A stretch of 64,000 bases of DNA from Montifringilla adamsi. Its lineage: Eukaryota > Chordata > Aves > Passeriformes > Passeridae. A program made the position numbers and the translations under genes. Below, one piece after another: positions 38,839-51,086 of the stretch. The notes under the pieces were generated by a model. The model worked only from the letters and a program-made list of their open reading frames with translations, had not been told where the DNA came from and made no database searches. Within the stretch, counting starts at the first letter, position 1. Each line of letters starts with the position of its first letter. Location: positions 410,452-474,451 of the forward strand of contig JAGGNK010006648.1 of NCBI GenBank assembly GCA_017590115.1, given 5' to 3'.

Positions 38839-40878
38839 TTTCAATATATAAATTAGTTTATTTTCATTTAGATATAAAAGTTATAAATACAATTAATGTA
38901 AAACAGTATCTGATAAAGACAACTGAATCAGTTCATCTGTCTGCATAATTTGACTGAGGGGCTGTGACGTGATCATTTGAAGAAATAGCTTGAAGAGTCA
39001 CTGCTGACAAGGCTAATTAAGTAAAAAGATGCTTTCTGGGCACACAGAAAATCATCTTGAATCAGAAATTAGCATCCTACCTTCAGGTCACCCCAAAATA
39101 ACATAAGGCAGTTTCTTTCACACATTCCTAGTCAGAAGAACAATCAGACAGGTACACAAACCAACTTCCTTTCCTGGAAGGGCAGAGGGAATGCAGAACC
39201 ATCACCCAAGACTTTAGAAGAGCACGGTTGGAAAGCACTGTCAGGTGTCATCCTCAGCCTGATGAGCAGGAAGGCACAAAACAGATCCATCAGCATTCAA
39301 GTTCTCTTCACAGACTGCTTTTCTGATAAGATCGTCTCAAGGAAATATCTCAGCAGCTACTGAAAAATGCTCATCTGAAAGATACAAGAGCTGGACTTCT
39401 CAGCCTCAGTTCATTATTTTACAGTTACATACAGCGTTTACTTTGTGATTACAATCATTATTCTTTCTGGCAATATCAGAAAACGTCCTCACAAAGTTTT
39501 GTTAGTTTGAAAGCACAAGCGATATCTACTGCTGCAAAGACTCCAGAGACCAAAAGCAATATATCTGATCTTTGCAGCTTGAAACAGAGTTAGTCTGCTG
39601 ACAAGGACCATATCCAAAGCTGGAGAACAGCTAATTCTTGTCTCAGTAAAGGGACAGGCTTCTCCAAACCATTGTGAATATAGGTAATAGGCAAGAAGCA
39701 GGCAAGACAGTAATTGTTCTGTGCTTCAATACACAGATGTGTGCACTGAGGCCTCCAGGCCACACCGTGCTGCAATCCACTCTGGTGAGTTAAGGCCACA
39801 TGAATCAAGTGTTCCATGCTGTGACACAGTCTCCATACTGTACATCCAGTATTAAAAATGGAACATTGGAAGGACACATTGCAAAGCGTTGTGGTACAAT
39901 TACATTAAGCTTACTGATGCCTTTGAAAATACCTGTAATCTCTTTTTGAGGTAACTCCTTCTTATAGGCAGGTTTAAATTGTTTATACAAAATCTACTTT
40001 ACTATGTCATGCCTTGAGATAATCTCACATTAAAAAAAATAAAATTGGTCACAAACTTATACCTAAAATGTAACAAATTTCATGAATAATGGCATAATTT
40101 TAAAATTTCTCATCAGTTTACAGTCTAGATTCAACCAATCAGAACACTGCTTTTCAGAAGTGGTACTGTATATTGTTACAATACTATCTTCTGCCAAATT
40201 CAGCCAGATTCTATCATCTATTCAGTCTCATTTTTCACATGGTTAGAAGTAACAGAAGTAGCAATGAATATAGTATCAGCCACTGAAAAGGGAGCGTTTG
40301 AGATTTGATTGTTCTTCATTTGGTAAAAAAGACTGTCAAGGGATGGAGAGAAATTAGAATACTGAAAGGGAAATGGAGTATCAATCTTAGCAGACAATAA
40401 TTCCACAGAGTAAAAGTGTTGTACTAGAGCCAATTCCAGCTGTTCTCTTTTTTTTTTTTTTTCTGAGTTCATCTGATTAGGAACTCTTGATTAGTATCAT
40501 CTCCCAGGCTTTCTGGAAGCTTCAAGGTAAATGAACATTTAGCCATTATTTTTCTAATCCTAGCTGCAAGGAGTTCCAATAAGTGGGCTTAGCCCACTCC
40601 CATGCAGCATCTGTAAACAAGGATTCTAAGAGCAGAATCAACACCATTGACAGAAACATCACCTAGATTTCTTGGTCTTCCACAGTCCATGCAGAGGCTG
40701 CTCCCAAAGTAGTCTGCTGTCAACTCCCACAATGCTCTGAAGGCTGGAATTGGTTTTCTAATAAGCCTGCAGAAGTCCATCCTCCATTTCCCTTCCAATA
40801 TGCTCTTCATTGCTACACCTGCAACTCTTACAAGATGTAGGGGTGGGATTGAGTTCCATGTTTCATGTCTGTTGTCCC
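38838..40878 (-). other. TULP3: TULP3 3' untranslated region
   Basis: It runs from the stop to the first downstream AATAAA on the minus strand (38,857-38,862), which is followed by T-rich and GT-rich sequence. It includes a run of thymines near 40,449-40,463 (poly(A) in the mRNA). The length, about 2 kb, is inferred from the signal only. Confidence 0.6.
38857..38862 (-). terminator. Candidate poly(A) signal AATAAA of TULP3
   Basis: This is the first canonical AATAAA I find on the minus strand after the TULP3 stop. The downstream sequence is T-rich, then GT-rich (CACTTGTGGGTGT). A second signal at 38,639-38,644 could give a longer form. Confidence 0.6.
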
Positions 40879-41012
40879 TCACTCACAGACTAATTTACTG
40901 TCAAAGCTGGAGAGTCCAATAGCAAAGGCCTGAAGAGCACAGAGAGGGTAATTATAGTCCAGAGTGAACACATCTTCTGCTACACGACCAAACTGCATCA
41001 CGATGTAGTCAG
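40879..41012 (-). CDS. TULP3: TULP3 exon 11, last coding exon with stop
   Basis: The acceptor is CCCCAG. Two bases complete a proline codon, then come 43 codons from [10 protein letters not shown] to SKLVCE and TGA at 40,879-40,881. This is the final strand and buried C-terminal helix of the tubby domain. The second tubby signature usually ends K-x-A-C-E; here it is KLVCE. Confidence 0.98.
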
Positions 41013-41553
41013 CTGGGGAGAAAAGACATTCAGAGATGAACAATTTCACAGTGCAGCCAAAGAAAAAAATAAACCACAATAACAACAACAACAAAAAAGC
41101 AAAACAAAACCCAACCACAAACCCACCCTCACATATGCCAGTCCCAAATATATGTGGTTGGTGTATCCATCCTTTCTCACCAGACTGGCCTTGAAATCTG
41201 TCCTTTAGAGTGACTTTGCTATTCTAGAGATTATTTTTCTTCTCAGAACCAAAGCTCAAACCATAATTTTGCTAGCCTGAAGGTGCTGTATTAAACCTTT
41301 TCTTTCACTTCAGGAAGCTTTCATTTGCCCCCTCTTTTGATGCAGTTATGGAGAGCAGAGTCTGCATCCACCCCAGAAAAAAGGCCTTATATAATTTTCC
41401 TGACAGCTCAGAAGTCCCCAGTAATAACAAACTAGCTTCCTTTAGCCAGTTTCCCACTTCTAGGAAGGGTGTCCTGTTCCTCCCAACACTCATTAAATAA
41501 ATTTTGTTCTCCCTGTTTAAGTAAGTCCCACACACTCTCCACCAGACTCTTAC

Positions 41554-41725
41554 GGTCATTGTCATGGACAATCTGGAAGTTCTTCACTGAGGCCTGAGTG
41601 ACCCTCCCATGGAAGTTCAAAACATAGGACTGAGTATCATCATTCCAGACTGGAGCCTTGTTGTGCAATTCAATGAGGTTCTCTAAATTTTTGTTTTGCC
41701 ATTTTGACAGCAGACCCTCATGCTC
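41554..41725 (-). CDS. TULP3: TULP3 exon 10, tubby domain
   Basis: These 57 codons plus one base run from [10 protein letters not shown] to FQIVHDND. The exon contains [20 protein letters not shown] and the first tubby signature [14 protein letters not shown]. The acceptor is GAACAG and the donor is C|GTAAGA. Confidence 0.98.
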
Positions 41726-42829
41726 CTGTTCAGAAGAAAGAAATATATTTATCAGCTTTGGAATGGCCCTGCCTCTGAGTACCACCTCTCTTGTGTGTGC
41801 ACTCTGTCACTTAATTCCCTGTTTAATGAAACACACTGATATCACTTAATTCCTACTGAATACTTTCTGCAAGTACCAGGAAGATACTTTCATAGATTCC
41901 CAGTCCAAGCATTCCTTTTCACTCAATAAAGTAAAAAGAGTGACAGGGAAGGAAGTGTGTGTACAGGAAAGGGAGCAATTCAGAGTGCACAGATAATTGC
42001 CATCCTGCTGGCATGAATCCCTTCTGAGTCTCATAATCTTTCTCTGATCCTGTTGCATCCAGTTTCTACTTCTAACACTGTAAACTTTGAAATAAAAGAA
42101 AATAATCTACAATTAACTGTGCAGTGCCAGGCCCTGAGGTGCTTCAGTAGAAATTCCAAAGGCTGTAGGAAAATGTAAGGTCAAAGGTCATCCTGCTGGG
42201 TCTAACGAGTGATGCCCAGTATGAAAACCAGAGAGAAATAAAACCAAAAAAATACAAAGAGGAAGTAAACCAGCATATTAAATTTGACAAACTATGAATT
42301 ATAAGGGGATTCAGGTTGTAGTGAAACATGACGTATGATTTAATTTTAAAAGTTCTGCAACAAATAATATATGTTAAAACTCTGAAGAAAAAGTGTCCAA
42401 GCTTAAGGTACTAATAAGAAAAAATGCTCAGGAAACAACCTGTTGTGGAGATCTGACTGATATGGCTATAGTATGTGCTTCAGTAGTATATAAAATACCA
42501 GAGAAGATTTCTGAGGATAACCTAAACAAAACTTCCTGTTCAGTTTAATTACTTTTTAATCTTATCTTTATTTACTTTTTTAAAATGCAAAACAAACCGC
42601 TGAGAACTGGCACCAACTAAGTGCATTTAGATTTAGGGGAGAAAATTAAAGGCAGGCCCTTGGAACCATTACTGTACTAACTGGAGAGATGGCAACACCA
42701 ACTGAAAGGCAATGAATAAATGAGCACTTCCAGATACAATTTTTCTGACTATTCACAATAATTAAATCTCCTTTCTGGGCTCCCATGACTCTCTACTTCC
42801 ATTCTTGAAGATTTTTTTCCTCTGACCTC

Positions 42830-43375
42830 AGGAACACGTTCTTGTCCTACTCATATCTACTCTCAACATGGCTGCAGATACCATTTTCTAGCTTAAAACG
42901 TTGAGGTAAACACACCTTTCATTTGGTACCTCTTCTTTCTGCCTTTTGGTCTTCTCTCACCAAACACAAAACCCACATTAAGGGAACCTAACAATTGTCA
43001 TCACACACCTTAACATACATTCAGATACTGTTCTGTAAGCTTTTAGCTCTAATGTCTCTCATATCTATGAGAAATCCTCACTAGTCACAACAAAAATCCA
43101 TCTTCTCCTCATCCCACCTTCAAGAATCCTCCTTTTCTGCTCCTCCTACAAAAAGGCTAACAACATTCTGATCAAAAATGTATTTATTCCCTTGCCATTA
43201 CACCAGCAGTACCTTATCTGTCTATTGCCTATCTGTCACAATCCACATCCTGGCTAAGAATGCGAGCTCCTGGAGAAGCAAGCATGTCCAGTGTTCATCC
43301 AGCCCTCAGCACAACAGGGTCCTACCATGAGGGCGGCTTGCAGGTGCCACAGCAATGACAGAGATAAGTAAATCA
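42830..43375 (+). mobile_element. Ancient L2-like LINE 3' remnant
   Basis: TTCAAGAATCCTCC, CTCCTACAAAAAGGCTAACA, then GAATGCGAGCTCCTGGAGAA, CCAGCCCTCAGCACAACAGG and GGTCCTACCATGAGG follow the order of an amniote L2-type tail. That tail has a GTAAGCTCCTTG-like, a CCTAGCACA-like and a GGGTCCTG-like phrase. The coding part is ruined. The family name is by pattern recall and not by search. Confidence 0.55.
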
Positions 43376-43611
43376 TATTTATCCTGACCAAAGGACCCAT
43401 AAGGATACAAATACTATTCAGAAAGCTACAGATTAGGTAGAAGGCAAGAACAAATTAATCAACACATTTAGGCAAAATTGTATTTATTCTCCAGGAGACT
43501 TGCTAAAGCCCTGGCTCCTAAAAGCCCTGATTGTCAGCCACACCCAGGCCTCTACAGGGAAGTTTTAACCTCTTCCTTCAATATGAAACATGACCAAACT
43601 TCATAACTCAC

Positions 43612-43710
43612 ATTTCGTGGACGGATTGGAATTCGCTTATGATTCATGTTCATTCCTGGAATGATCACGGACATTTTTCTGGGACCCTTAAATCCTAAGA
43701 TATTTGTTTC
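43612..43710 (-). CDS. TULP3: TULP3 exon 9, tubby domain
   Basis: These 33 codons in phase 0, from [10 protein letters not shown] to IPIRPRN, include the conserved [10 protein letters not shown] stretch. The acceptor is TTTCAG and the donor is AAT|GTGAGT. Confidence 0.98.
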
Positions 43711-45620
43711 CTGAAAGACAAGGAAAACTATTATTTTCAGTAAATGAGATACCTCACCTCAGGGAAGGAAAGACAGCAAAACTGAACTTGTATCACCATT
43801 TCTACTAGTCGCTAGAATTTTGCTGGCTACAACTGTAGCAGCAGTTACATATTTGCAACTTTGTTTAATCACTGGGAAGTGCTTTCTCGCCCTTCTCATT
43901 TAGAGAACACAGTTAGGAGATATGCATGGTATTAACTAATTTGGAGTGCATTTCTTACCTACCAAAATATTTACAACAAAATTATACAAGTGCAATTTCC
44001 AGGCATATGTTTTTTGCACCTGAGGCAGTAATGTGTTGAAATATTGCTAGTGAACAAGCCTTAACCATGACAGAAGGCAAAATATCTTTGACTTGACTCT
44101 ATGTTGTCTGTATATCACCAGTTAGTCTAAAATATTTCTGAACAATGAATGACATTTTTCTTCAGGTACTGTTATTTGTGTTTAAGAACACACCAACAAT
44201 TTTCTCTCAAATCATACTGTTTCACAAATGTTTAAGAACAAACCCAGGAAGGGAAGTATTCAGCAGCTCTCCCAAGCTTCAATCTTAAGCAGATTTTTCC
44301 AGAGTACTGAAGGAGACTGCTCCAAGTGGATTGAGTACAAAAAGCAAAGGAAAAAAGTCCTGGTACTCTCAAACCATTCATTTAACAGTATCAGGCAAAA
44401 TCCAAGGGTCCATTTAAAGTGTTCTGTAACAATATCCGTGATAACCTTTAAAATTCTTAAAGGCCAATTAAAAGCCAGAATCTTTTGGAAGTACTGAATT
44501 GATTGACAGAAGTGATACAGCTTCTCCTAACACATTAACGCATTTTGCAGACACAGACAAAGGTCTTTGGAGCTGCAGCCTCTATTACGTCACTTCAAAA
44601 AATCTAGGGGCATGTATAAAAATGAGGGTACTGATTTTCGTATTTAAACTTTACAAACTCCTTATACATAAAAGTTCAGAATTCTGAAAAGCTGACTTTA
44701 TATTAACTGTCTGTGATCATTTTAACACCTTGCTGTGTCCAGCTAGGTAGGGAACTGAATACTATGTACAAAGAAAATATCTAGTAATATTCTGTCAACA
44801 GGCTAGTACTGGAATTATCACATCAATTTTTTCCCAAGTGCCCTTAAGATGAAGAGCAAAAGCAAATAATCAAGACACTGCTCCAGTAGGCTAATGCATC
44901 TTTAAGCTTCTGTAAGAAAAGTAAAAACACCTGTGAGAAAAATAAAAATCCTTACACTTCACAGCAACTGTTTCATAGAGAACCTCAAATTTTACTCAAA
45001 CTGTAGGACTGGAATACAAAATAATGTGACATGAGAACTCTTATGTAATTCTGTAGTCTCCACAAGTGCCTCCTTACTCTGAATCCTATACTGAGGTGAT
45101 TCACAAGAGCAGAAGAACTCTAAAACAGAGCTAGAGTGAATCACAATTTATCTTGGAAACACATCCTTACCACCAAGAAGCTGCTACTGAAAGAATACCA
45201 GCTCCCTCCTATCCCTCAAAATGCCTTTGCTTCTGCAAAAACTAATTATGTTTCACAGGGTACTTCCAGTTCCTTCTCAGGGTCTACCAGATACCAGATG
45301 GCCAGAGGCAGTTCATTCTGTGGCTAGCTCCATGTAAAGCATGTGTGACTGGCCACACACTGAATTGGCCAGATAAGAAGGTCATAAGGATGTTTGTTTA
45401 GATGTTTCTCCCACTCCTGTAATTGTTTTGTTGGGTTTTTTTTTCATTAAACTGTTAAGAATTTATCTGTGAGGCTCTGCCTCTTGTTGTATCTGGTTGA
45501 AATTGGTCATTTGGTTCCAAAGTTAAGTGGAGGAGGCTGGCAGCAGCACTATTTTGCAAGCTGTGTTTCCTCGGTAACCAGGCACAAAGAAAGGGGCACA
45601 AAGGGAGAGGCAGTACTTAC

Positions 45621-45735
45621 ATAACAAATAGCTGCAAGCTCCTGTCTTGTATGAGCCTTTTCCACTAGACTTTGTGCCTTGACTGGGTTAACACCATGGT
45701 CATAAACTGTAAATTTGGTTCCCATGAGGTTTGAC
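45621..45735 (-). CDS. TULP3: TULP3 exon 8, tubby domain
   Basis: One base completes an arginine codon, then come 38 codons from [14 protein letters not shown] to [20 protein letters not shown] is near-invariant in the tubby family. The acceptor is ATTAG and the donor is TAT|GTAAGT. Confidence 0.97.
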
Positions 45736-46114
45736 CTAATGTCAGGTTATGGAAAAACACAGAAAGAGGCATCAGTAGAAAGTTTTGTCATCTTCTGAAA
45801 GTATTTGTACAACACAGCGAAAACACACATCTCCTGCCATCTGAATCTTCCTGCTGCCAGCTCAGTAAGGAGCTTCTATGACGTGCCCATGTGAGCCTGT
45901 AACCTATCCTGGAAAAGCATCTAGACAATTTCTTCTGAGTTGCCACAGTGAATAGTAATGCTGAAGAAGGCTGCCAATCCAAGTGAATACAGATTACATG
46001 GAGCAGAACAATGCAAGTTCATTCTCTCAGAATTTAAACCAGATTGCCAGTCATAACTATAACTCAATTAAAATCCTATCTCAACTGTCTATAGTTTTCA
46101 TCTGTGGTTCTCAC

Positions 46115-46227
46115 CTGAGTTTTCCAATGAAACTTTCCCCTTTCCGAGATAAATCAGTTGGATCAACTGATATGAGGTAATTGGATGTTTTGCTCTTCTT
46201 TCTTTTTCTCCCTGCAAGAAGGAATGT
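46115..46227 (-). CDS. TULP3: TULP3 exon 7, phosphoinositide-binding part of tubby domain
   Basis: These 37 codons plus two bases begin [20 protein letters not shown] and end GESFIGKL. The basic run corresponds to the lysine/arginine pocket that binds PI(4,5)P2 in tubby proteins. The acceptor is TTCCAG and the donor is CAG|GTGAGA. Confidence 0.98.
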
Positions 46228-46738
46228 CTGGAAAAACAAAACTTCGATCAAGACCGGTGCTTCGTAAGAATGCAGAGGCATTGCTATCCAAATTGTTATC
46301 TCTCCATTTCCTGTATGCACTCCCTCTTTTGTTTTGTGCTAGTATTACTGTGTCCACAATTTTGTTCTCTTCCAAAGTGCACAGACTTAAATCCTATCCC
46401 TCCATCAGCTCACTTGGCAGTCTAGATTTAATGAACCTGTCCTTTCTAGTCTTCCCTCCTTTTCTTCTGGAGCAACTCAGTCTTCCTGCTCTTTTTTAAC
46501 ACTCAGCATTTTTATTCTTTTTCAATTTCATCTTTCACAGTATTATGGCTTTTAAACAATGATACTATCCCAATTACATGCTAATTCCCTCCTTAGTACC
46601 TTGGCCAAATATATCCTGTTCTCATCTGCATGATGGCTGTCCTCAGCTACTGGTTTCCTACCAAAAACTCTATGTTGCACCAAAAATATTTTTTGGTAGG
46701 AGTACAATAGCCAAGATAATTTGTGCTGCTTCCAATAC

Positions 46739-46936
46739 CTTTTTGTTGTCATCTCTTTCCAGATGCATGTAGTAAGTAGGGAAGAGCCCTCGGTCCATTC
46801 CCTTTTTATCTCTAGTGATTCGACACTTGACACTAATTCCACGGGGTGCAGGGCGCAATGCAAAATCCTCCAAGTTCTCTACTTCTCCCAGCTGTGCATC
46901 TGCCTGAGGGGATGGACTACAGGAAGCACCTGTTTC
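46739..46936 (-). CDS. TULP3: TULP3 exon 6, start of tubby domain
   Basis: This exon has 66 codons in phase 0 at both ends. A variable lead ([10 protein letters not shown]...) is followed by [20 protein letters not shown], then [16 protein letters not shown], the opening strands of the barrel. The acceptor is CCATAG. The donor AAG|GTATTG is weak at positions +4 and +5. The frame carries on about 20 codons into the intron before it stops. Confidence 0.96.
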
Positions 46937-47978
46937 CTATGGGAAGAAGCATCATATTAGCATATTAATATCAGATCAGAGACTCTGGTGTTCCATAAGA
47001 AAATAGTTCTTTGTTGAAACATAAGATATCATGTCTCCAGAAGATACAGGGGAAAGGAAGGTTAAACAAGATATCACCTGTGTTTCCTCAGAAGAAAGCA
47101 GCTGAAGGTTTTACTCTGAGGAAAGACAAGGTCTCCAAGGGGAAAAGAGAAAAAGTACCCATTAAGCAGACATGAGTGATTTGCTGGAAAGGAAGAAATA
47201 GGATGAGATGCTGTAAATATTCTAAGCAAAGGACCTCTTTGCTTTTAGAACTTCAAACGCTGTGGAAGATAAAAGAGTAGGATAAAGCAGGACTGATGGA
47301 TGCTACAGTAAAACGGGCTGGGATTTTGTGACTGAAATGAGTGCTGAGATTATGTTGGTACAGAACAATAGTAGAAATGGAGTAAGCTGCTGGTAGAACC
47401 ATATCAACTAAAGGTTGGAAGAGCCTTAGAACAATGTGTATAGTCAGGATGCACAGAGTAATCAAAGGAATTAAAATTGTAATGGAAATCTGGTAGAGGT
47501 CAATAAAATATTTTTTTTAGAGGTAGCTGAATCCTGTGAATTATAGCACCCAAAAGATTCCTCTTTGACTGGGCCTTCAAGATGAAGTTGAATGTTTATC
47601 CCCATTCCCAGCTACAGCCAGTAAGAAACCTGAGTGAATAGCACAGACACACATACATAGATTTGAAATTCACTGGAGGGTCTCACCCCTTCCCCCCTCC
47701 AGCACCCACCACCCTGTATCTCCAGCACTTTGGACCCACAGCCCAGTCTCCCAAGAAGCTGACACCCAGACCTCTTGCACTACTATTGCAGGGCATCATA
47801 CACAGTCACCTCACAAGTACACTCAGGTGGGTCTCCCACAGCATGGACTTTGAAGGGTGTCCAGCATCCATGCTCAAACCCCATGGTCTTTATCTGGTCT
47901 GAGCTATCTCAGACCCTGTGTCTTCCTGATGCTGGTCTCTTCCAACTCACTGGCGAGTCCAGCACATAATTTGTCAAC

Positions 47979-48022
47979 ATATGTATGTATGTGTGTATGT
48001 ATGTATATCACACACACACACA
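47979..48022 (+). repeat. Compound (ATGT)n / (CA)n microsatellite
   Basis: ATGT and GTGT units run into about seven CA units. The tract is likely length-polymorphic. Confidence 0.95.
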
Positions 48023-48706
48023 TTCACATGAGAAATAGAAGTGGAGTTTCAGAAGAGAGTGAGACATGCTGAAGTAATCAAGGCACAAGGCTTGGGCAGA
48101 CAATAATTCTGTTCTGTAGTTGTTTACACATATCTGATGCCTTTTACCCCCTTTAATCCCTGTCTTTCCATGCTTATTACTCCCTGATCCACCTTGATAC
48201 CCTTCTTTTCCCTCTTAAGTTTCTTCCCCCAAATATCCCATATGATCTTTGTCCAATCCCAGCATTCTCTGCTCCATTCCAGAATTCTGTTTCTCTTTGT
48301 ATCTCACAATAAATGCTACAAACCTTCAGGAAGAAATCCCTCCTATATTTGCATGGCATTTCAGAGCTTCTCTGAGTCATTTTGGTGAATTTTGCAGAGA
48401 CAATGGCCCAGTCTGTCTCCTTTAGGGGTGATAGTGCTGACTCACTGTGTTCCCATATTCTCTGATTAGGCTCCCTGGGATCCTCCACCCACAATTGTTC
48501 CTCTGATCATTGCTAAGTCTTTATGTTTAACTCAGTGTCCCTTCAGTCAGATAGCCTGACAATCTTGACCTTACTCTGCTTTCAGGGAATAATATTGCTG
48601 GCTACTGTACTTGCAGCTGCTGTATTTTAACCCAGTGCTCCAGGGGTTATCACTAAAATCAGGCAAGTGCCCAGTGTTTATCAGAAATTGATTTCAAGAC
48701 ACTTAC

Positions 48707-48837
48707 TGCAAAAGACTTCTCACTGGATGCAGAACTAGGCCTCTCAGATTCAGGGTATGGTGAATGAGATACTGGTCTCTTACTAGCTTCTTCCTCTTCT
48801 GTGTCCTCCTCATCAAAATTCAAACTGCCTGAAATTC
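48707..48837 (-). CDS. TULP3: TULP3 exon 5, acidic and serine-rich linker
   Basis: Two bases complete a glycine codon, then come 43 codons. These include SLNFDEEDTEEEE (human SVNFDEET) and RPSSASSEKSFA (human RPNSASSQNS). The region is low in conservation and probably disordered. The acceptor is GACAG and the donor is GCA|GTAAGT. Confidence 0.93.
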
Positions 48838-49560
48838 CTGTCAGAATACAGGATTAAGCATATAATCTCTGAAAGAAGGTGTCACGAGTTCATGGCATCA
48901 CTAATTCATATATGACTCTTGAATACCTATTCACACTCTTAATTTCTGGTTTTTTAACTGCTGATTCTTAATTTCTGTTTCAACTGCTGATTTTCTTCAT
49001 GTGCTCTATCTCTTCCTGAGCCTTGTAATTTAAATTCCTACTGATATTTTGTAGCAGTCACTGTGCAGATGATTAAGCAGCTGTGAGGCCTTCATTAATA
49101 TGGATTTTACTTGATATTCCCTGACATAACATATTGCTTAGTTTATGTTGTCATTGAATTAATTTTGCATATTTTCATGCAGAAAAGTCCTCCATGTCTT
49201 AAGACCAACAACAATAAAAGGAAATCCAGATCAATATGCTGACACCTATCCCATAAATTGGACTCTGTAGAGTTTACATCCTTTACTATTTCCCTCAGTC
49301 TTACACATGCTGAAACAGAGTATGTCAATTTTTCACTAAGTGCCCCTCCTGTTCTTACATCAGTACCAAAAACTCAGCTCCATAAATACTAATAATGATT
49401 TGATTTCTAAAACTGAAGGACAGATTGAGAAATTTCAGGATTTATTTAATCTTAACCTAAGCACAGTCATGTAGAGATGACTGAGGGTATATAACTAAAA
49501 TAACTCTGCATAAAGACATTTATGAAGAGGTTTGGTACACATCACTATTTGGTGTGTGTC

Positions 49561-49821
49561 CTTCCACTTGGAACTGCATCATCAATTGGTCATTAGGAAG
49601 AAGTTCACAGAAAGCGTGTCTGGGAGTTGGAAAGAGCTGCCCAGGGAGGTGGTGGAGTCACTGCCCCTGGAGGTGTTTAAGGGAAGACTGGATGTGGTAC
49701 TTAGGTGCCATTGTCTAGGTGACAAAGTGGTGTTAGGTCATAGGTTGGACTCAATGACCTCAAAGGTCTTTTCCAACCAAATTGATTCTGTGCATCCGAG
49801 ATTTTGTTCTGTGATTCTTTT
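49561..49821 (+). mobile_element. CR1 LINE 3' end, well preserved
   Basis: CATTAGGAAGAAGTTCAC, GAGCTGCCCAGGGAGGTGGT, GGAGTCACTGCCCCTGGAGG, GTTGGACTCAATGACCT, AGGTCTTTTCCAACC and the terminal TTCTGTGATTCTTTT match the avian CR1 3' end throughout. It is 5'-truncated and non-coding, and the least diverged transposon in the window. Confidence 0.93.
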
Positions 49822-50909
49822 AATTTGGCTGTAGAAAGGAAATTTATCTAAAGCATTACAGACAGTGAATATAACCTGCTTAACTGAATTATTTTCTGAG
49901 AACTTATATTATAACAATGCTCTGACACGGCACTGCAAAGGGGCACTGCTGGAAGTCTCAGATAAAACAGAAAAATCCAGTCTTAACAACCTGTCAGTAA
50001 ACTTCCCAAGGGACATTTGGGAAGAGGAAAGGCGTTCACCCTGGTACTCCAGCCAATTTCAAAATTCACTGTTTATATTCTACCTCCACTAATTTCCCCT
50101 GAAGTTACTGGATATTCTCTCCTCTTTCCTTTTCTAACTCTTGTGTAACGTTGCTATCTGTGGGTAAGCAGCTGTGCCATCTGAAAACTGGATGACAATA
50201 CCTCTGTATGTGATAGTACTGATAGTACCTCAATACCTGCAGTGTACTGGAAACATTCTGGGAGACAAGCTCCGCAAAATAAAAACAAGCTGTATACTAA
50301 ATTAAACACTAGCCATTATTTTACTGCAAAGTGCTTAGGCTGCATGCAACAAAAAAAAAGGTTTCCTGTAGTACTGGCAGCAACTTAAGATACTTGGCAG
50401 ACAGAGCTTGACACTCCACTAGGAAATTACTCAATGGGATATAACTATTGAACATATAACTTGAAAACCACTGACTGTGTCAGCCTCTGACTCAGAAAAA
50501 GACACCTTTCCTGTTAGTCTCCTAAAGAGTTAAATCATGGCATTTACTGAAGGGTCCTGCTGTTGTGAAAATATTTAAGCACCTTATCAAGACAAAACAC
50601 ATCTGGAAAAAAAACACCCCAGACTTTAGCAAAATGCGGTATAGCATTTTGTCAGCAATTTCCTTGGAAAGATCAGAAATTATACAGTACACTGAGAAAC
50701 ACTTAAAATATAACTGGTATGGTTCAAATAATATGAGGAAAAGGAACTGCAGCACCGCACTTCCACATGCTGTAGAATCTAGTAGCTCTTTTAAAAGTGA
50801 TATCCTACAGACATTTGTTTCATGATTCCTCATTTTTTAATGCCACTGAAATAAAGTTATAAAAGTAGAAGAGCCTCAAAAAAGACACTTACCCATTATT
50901 AACTCTTAC

Positions 50910-51086
50910 CTCGTTTCTGTAATATTTCTTGCAGATCTGGCTTGCTTGCTGTGTCTGTTACAGCCTCTCCATCATTTTCCTTATCTGCATCGTCTTCTGG
51001 TTTGGTAGATCCAACAGACAGAGTTTGGAGCTTGGTCCCCAAATCCTGCACTTCTGATTTCAGGAAAGCAGCTGGTCCATCAATGC
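50910..51086 (-). CDS. TULP3: TULP3 exon 4, linker
   Basis: Two bases complete a glycine codon, then come 58 codons plus one base. [12 protein letters not shown] (human IDGPAAVLKPDEV) opens it, and [16 protein letters not shown] (human VDTASKPGLQERLQKH) closes it. The acceptor is CCTGCAG and the donor is G|GTAAGA. Confidence 0.95.

Larger units (their letters stand above)
41013..43611 (-). other. TULP3: TULP3 introns around exon 10
   Basis: Introns 41,013-41,553 and 41,726-43,611 flank exon 10. The first has an AAC-rich tract at about 41,070-41,110. The second holds an L2-like LINE remnant (42,830-43,375). Confidence 0.85.
43711..50909 (-). other. TULP3: TULP3 introns between exons 9 and 4
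   Basis: Five introns (43,711-45,620; 45,736-46,114; 46,228-46,738; 46,937-48,706; 48,838-50,909) separate the exons listed. They contain a GTAT/CA microsatellite at 47,979 and a CR1 tail at 49,561. Nothing else is recognisable. Confidence 0.85.
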
